Positions 32,231 to 34,557 of a DNA stretch of 34,557 nt are shown here, piece after piece (the stretch's first letter is position 1; each line of letters opens with the position of its first letter). The stretch covers positions 2,543-37,099 of the forward strand of contig NZ_FWXI01000031.1 in assembly GCF_900176355.1 (NCBI RefSeq). Direction: 5' to 3'. A model generated the notes under the pieces. It worked only from the letters and a program-made list of their open reading frames with translations. It made no database searches and was not told the origin of the DNA. The DNA comes from Sporomusa malonica (GTDB taxonomy: Bacteria > Bacillota > Negativicutes > Sporomusales > Sporomusaceae). Both the position numbers and the translations under genes were made by a program.

Positions 32231-32734
32231 ATGGCATTTGGTGGAAAAAAAGGAAAAGGAAAAGGATTTAATCTCGACTGCGTATTAGGAAACGCGAGTG
32301 TTACTGTCGTAACCTGCTGTGGCTTTATATTCCAAGGAGTCATTGTTGACGAAGACGACGAGCATACCCGTGCGCAATACGGTTGCCCAGTTGTTTTCCC
32401 AGCTATGACTATGGGCTATGATGACAAAGACGACCATAAAAAAGACTGCAAAGATGACGATGACAAAGATGACAAAAAATGCCCCAAACCGATTGAAGTT
32501 GATGTTGATGTCAAATGTAATAATGATCCCAAATTCATCTGCCTGCGCTTAGACTGCCCTCCTACTTTTGTGTGCTGTGATCCAACAGGTGCTCTCTTTG
32601 CCGGAATCGTTCCTGTAGGCGTTACAGCAGGCGGCCTTTTAGGGCTCACTCTGTTTGCTGAAGATGACACTGTATTGATTGGCTTAGATGAGATTGCCGC
32701 CATAGGCCCATTCCGCAGCTGCTTTGCCGGTTAA
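32231..32734 (+). CDS. Cys-rich spore coat-like protein, paralogue 3
   Basis: 167 residues, nearly identical to paralogue 2 over most of its length. It shares MAFGGKK with paralogue 1 and the linker end HTRAQYGCPVVFPAMTMGY. The acidic/basic linker (DDKDDHKKDCKDDDDK) is slightly shorter. The Cys positions (CCG, VKC, LRLDC, CCDP) are all kept. Start ATG behind AAAGGAG, sigma-K-like promoter upstream, CGAAACCCC terminator downstream. Together with paralogue 1, which has the same promoter and terminator, it appears to preserve the ancestral gene unit. Coat role inferred. Confidence 0.65.
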   Translation: MAFGGKKGKGKGFNLDCVLGNASVTVVTCCGFIFQGVIVDEDDEHTRAQYGCPVVFPAMTMGYDDKDDHKKDCKDDDDKDDKKCPKPIEVDVDVKCNNDPKFICLRLDCPPTFVCCDPTGALFAGIVPVGVTAGGLLGLTLFAEDDTVLIGLDEIAAIGPFRSCFAG

Positions 32735-32754
32735 CGTCTTGCTTTGTTTAAAAA

Positions 32755-32781
32755 ACGAAACCCCGGTCTCCGGGGTTTCGT
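32755..32781 (+). terminator. hairpin terminator
   Basis: ACGAAACCCCGG and CCGGGGTTTCGT with a 3-nt loop, 20 nt after the stop at 32734. The T tail is short. Same hairpin as at 2667-2699. Confidence 0.75.
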
Positions 32782-32854
32782 GCTTATAAACAGGCACATA
32801 TATTGAACGTTGTACTCCGCTTATATGAAATTTAGAAGAAAGGAGTATGTAATT

Positions 32855-33295
32855 ATGACCTTGAGAAGTGAAGATAGGTTAAATTTGGGCTGCCTAGTCG
32901 GAAACCTAAGTGCAACTATTGTCACTAGATGTGGTATCGTATATCAAGGAACAATCGATGATTGGAATTGCGGTGGGATCACAAATAGCCGTCCGGATAG
33001 TTCCCCATCTGATTCAGAAGATAGCCAAAAAGAAGAATCCACAGGCCTACGTATGGGAGATTGTTGTGGCCCTCGCTTTATTCGCATGACGTTAGATTGT
33101 ATTCCTGGAAACATCTGCTGTCCGACTTTTTCGGTCGACGTCCTAGTTAGCGCCTCAAGAGTTACACCGATACTCGGCTTCACCGGAGCCGCCGAAACAC
33201 TTTATCCGGTGGATTCCTCCATCTTAATTAATTGGGATGATGTTTCCTCAATAGGACTAACCAGCGGTGCTTGTCTCACAGATGATACACCATAA
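32855..33295 (+). CDS. Cys-rich spore coat-like protein, divergent paralogue 4
   Basis: 146 residues from the ATG at 32855, chosen because AAAGGAG lies 9 nt upstream; an earlier in-frame start at 32810 has no site. It aligns with the other three: LNLGCLVGNLSATIVTRCGI with VYQGTI next, a hydrophilic linker that is Ser/Asp/Glu-rich and not Asp/Lys-rich, FIRMTLDCIPGNICCP, and DSSILINWDDVSSIGL. Conservation of this pattern in such a divergent copy shows which parts matter: the paired strands around T-x-V-T-x-C-G and the C-terminal I-x-x-I-G. A separate transcript is likely, since terminators lie on both sides. Confidence 0.65.
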   Translation: MTLRSEDRLNLGCLVGNLSATIVTRCGIVYQGTIDDWNCGGITNSRPDSSPSDSEDSQKEESTGLRMGDCCGPRFIRMTLDCIPGNICCPTFSVDVLVSASRVTPILGFTGAAETLYPVDSSILINWDDVSSIGLTSGACLTDDTP

Positions 33296-33304
33296 AGCCA
33301 CGAT

Positions 33305-33335
33305 GCCGGGGCGCACAGACGCCCCGGCTTTTTTT
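33305..33335 (+). terminator. rho-independent terminator
   Basis: GCCGGGGCG and CGCCCCGGC with a 6-nt loop followed by seven T, just after the stop at 33295. Confidence 0.9.
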
Positions 33336-33336
33336 A

Positions 33337-33370
33337 ATCCTGTAAGAAAGTAAGCCGTGTTTTCTTTATA
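33337..33370 (-). repeat. dispersed structured repeat, copy E (internal deletion)
   Basis: On the minus strand TAAAGAAAACACGGCTT joins directly to ACTTTCTTACAGGAT. The first part is the head and the second the tail (ACTTTCTAACAGGAT) of copy C, so about 60 internal bases are missing. Confidence 0.7.
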
Positions 33371-33425
33371 ATTTACTGTTTATGCAACCGAACATAATAG
33401 TTTGAATTAATATCTAGTTATAGTA

Positions 33426-33453
33426 ACAGAAGTCCTCCTAAAACCATAAAATA
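33426..33453 (+). promoter_or_regulatory. possible sigma-K promoter
   Basis: AC (33426-33427), 17 nt, CATAAAATA (33445-33453), 48 nt before the ATG at 33501. Confidence 0.4.
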
Positions 33454-33500
33454 ATACAAATGGAATATATAAGACATTTCATAGATAAGGAGGAAACCTC

Positions 33501-33995
33501 ATGAGTAGTAAGTTTGTTGATGTTACGGGTATTACACCGACATCACAGTTTCCAAAGTGTCCTCCCCGACATCCCTTCACCGAATTCTGCGAAACTGATA
33601 AATTATGTATACCACACCCCCATCCTAACATCCGCGATGTGTTGGAAGTGTGTGTAAACGTAGTCATTTGCTCAGCTAAAGTTATTTGCACCCCTGTTGG
33701 GAACAAGGTTGTTGTCGAAGGCAAAAAACAGATCAAAGTTACTTTTGCCGCTGATGACCCCTGCCAGTCGGTCCATTGTGCCCATTTTGAAATCCCCTTT
33801 TGCAGTTTAATATTATTAGGGCCTATCAAGGATGAAGTAATCCAAGTATGCTCGGCAATAGAAGATATCTCTGTCCGCTGCTTAGATTGCAGATGCCTGA
33901 TAGTAACCACAGTCATATTTATCTGCCCGGTATTTGAAAAACCATATGATTATTGTTCCTACACACATGATGACAATGACAATTACCGGTTCTAG
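33501..33995 (+). CDS. SPOCS/DUF3794-domain spore protein
   Basis: 164 residues. The central part follows the SPOCS (DUF3794) pattern found in spore coat and SpoIVA-associated proteins such as SafA partners: IRDVLEVCVNVVICSAKVI, TPVGNKVVVEGKKQIKVTF, then HCAHFEIPFCSLILLG. Unusually Cys-rich (about 15 Cys, with CLDCRC near the end), again suiting cross-linking. The C-terminus is a hydrophilic HDDNDNYRF. The start is ATG after AAGGAGG. It is followed by a related gene at 34070; the two probably form an operon. Confidence 0.75.
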   Translation: MSSKFVDVTGITPTSQFPKCPPRHPFTEFCETDKLCIPHPHPNIRDVLEVCVNVVICSAKVICTPVGNKVVVEGKKQIKVTFAADDPCQSVHCAHFEIPFCSLILLGPIKDEVIQVCSAIEDISVRCLDCRCLIVTTVIFICPVFEKPYDYCSYTHDDNDNYRF

Positions 33996-34011
33996 TCAGT
34001 AACAGTACTTA

Positions 34012-34037
34012 GTAGGTAGCTTAAGTAAACTACCTGC
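34012..34037. other. intergenic hairpin between SPOCS genes
   Basis: GTAGGTAG (34012-34019) and CTACCTGC (34030-34037) form an 8-bp stem with a short T tail. It could attenuate readthrough to the gene at 34070. Confidence 0.45.
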
Positions 34038-34069
34038 TTTATCACATGAAGATAGGAGGAGATTTGAAT

Positions 34070-34557
34070 ATGGGATGTACTCAAATTTCCGTAAACGGTA
34101 TGCTCACCGTACCCAAACATAAGCCTGATATCCAATCCATACTTCGCATTTCTACAACTACAAAAATTGATAAAACTATAACTATACGGAAAAAGATTTT
34201 TTTTACTGGACATGTATGTATCCGTATAGAATATGTTGCATGTTCGCCTGACCACTCACAACCTATACACTTCCTGCAAGCTGAGATACCGTTCAACGGT
34301 TTGCTGCTTCACCAGTTTGCTCGTGAGCGCTTCAATACTTGCCTACAAACTAGAATTAGAGTTTCCGAAACTGAAGTTGTTAGTCCAAGGATGATTAACA
34401 CAATAGTACTATTAAAACTGTGTAAACTTAAGTTTTCTCGTATCCCTAAACACTCGCAGCAAAAGTGCACTAAACCAAGTCATGGAAATCACTGCAAACA
34501 TACCAATCCACATTGTCCACCTATTCAAGGGTCATACTGTAAAAAGCCACCTCATAA
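34070..34557 (+). CDS. SPOCS/DUF3794-domain spore protein, 3' end at window edge
   Basis: 162 codons are visible and no stop is reached. It opens with VNGMLTVPKHKPDIQSILRI, a close match to the start of DUF3794 domains, followed by KKIFFTGHVCIRIEYVAC and HFLQAEIPFNGLLLHQF. The last ~40 residues are His/Cys/Lys-rich (KCTKPSHGNHCKHTNPHC), a low-complexity tail that could bind metal or be cross-linked. The start is ATG behind TAGGAGGA. Downstream of the similar gene at 33501. Assigned to the spore coat by domain; precise role unknown. Confidence 0.75.
   Translation, partial: MGCTQISVNGMLTVPKHKPDIQSILRISTTTKIDKTITIRKKIFFTGHVCIRIEYVACSPDHSQPIHFLQAEIPFNGLLLHQFARERFNTCLQTRIRVSETEVVSPRMINTIVLLKLCKLKFSRIPKHSQQKCTKPSHGNHCKHTNPHCPPIQGSYCKKPPH

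Larger units (their letters stand above)
31738..32727. repeat. 1-kb duplicated block, right copy
   Basis: Second copy of 30374-31370, offset by about 1364 bp, containing the glycosyltransferase fragment, leader, promoter and coat-like gene. Confidence 0.88.

Noticed and set aside
1..34557. tRNA or rRNA genes
   Set aside because: None was recognised on reading either strand. A GGTTGAACC string near 31730 resembles a T-arm but has no tRNA around it.

Overview
The window looks like a spore-surface glycoconjugate locus from an endospore-forming, AT-rich Bacillota. The spore link rests on three things: collagen-like (Gly-X-Thr) BclA-type genes at the left edge, two SPOCS/DUF3794-type proteins at the right edge, and four Cys-rich paralogues that look like coat or exosporium proteins. 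Several promoters resemble the mother-cell sigma-K pattern (AC, 15-17 nt, CATAnnnTA). A Negativicutes (Sporomusa/Pelosinus-like) host is a guess; no rRNA or tRNA gene is present to confirm it.

Layout. 1-1541 (minus): two genes sharing a BclA/C1q-like globular domain, one followed by a long collagen-like tract that runs off the window. 2139-2651 (plus): Cys-rich coat-like protein. 2849-6191 (minus): the complete dTDP-L-rhamnose operon rfbBACD. 6629-8591 (plus): GDP-fucose genes, with gmd broken by an internal deletion and fcl intact. 8655-11624 (plus): a gmd relic, a Gfo/Idh/MocA oxidoreductase, a radical SAM protein and a GT2 glycosyltransferase. 11685-18171 (minus): a tight seven-gene operon, rfbF, rfbG, sugar C-methyltransferase, 3,5-epimerase, reductase, second C-methyltransferase-like protein and CmcI-type methyltransferase, which reads as a pathway to a CDP-linked C-methylated 6-deoxyhexose. 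18212-30472: glycosyltransferases (two of them GT2-GT4 fusions), an FkbM methyltransferase with an unknown partner, a DegT aminotransferase with a NeuD/VioB-like acyltransferase, and an AlgX/AlgJ-like SGNH protein. 30865-34557 (plus): three more Cys-rich paralogues and two SPOCS proteins.

Working model (inference): dTDP-rhamnose, a dTDP-4-amino-4,6-dideoxyhexose and a CDP-C-methyl sugar are made here, assembled by the local transferases, decorated by methyl and acetyl groups, and attached to spore-surface material, perhaps the collagen-like proteins. This parallels the rhamnose/anthrose decoration of BclA in Bacillus anthracis.

The least expected observations are: (i) a dispersed, structured repeat of about 93 bp in five copies, one read in frame inside a glycosyltransferase; (ii) three minus-strand genes whose conserved N-termini begin only at AUA codons placed behind strong ribosome binding sites; (iii) deletion of the catalytic Tyr/Lys segment of gmd; (iv) a 1-kb duplication carrying a coat gene together with a glycosyltransferase 5' fragment; and (v) a branched inverted-repeat element between the duplicate copies.
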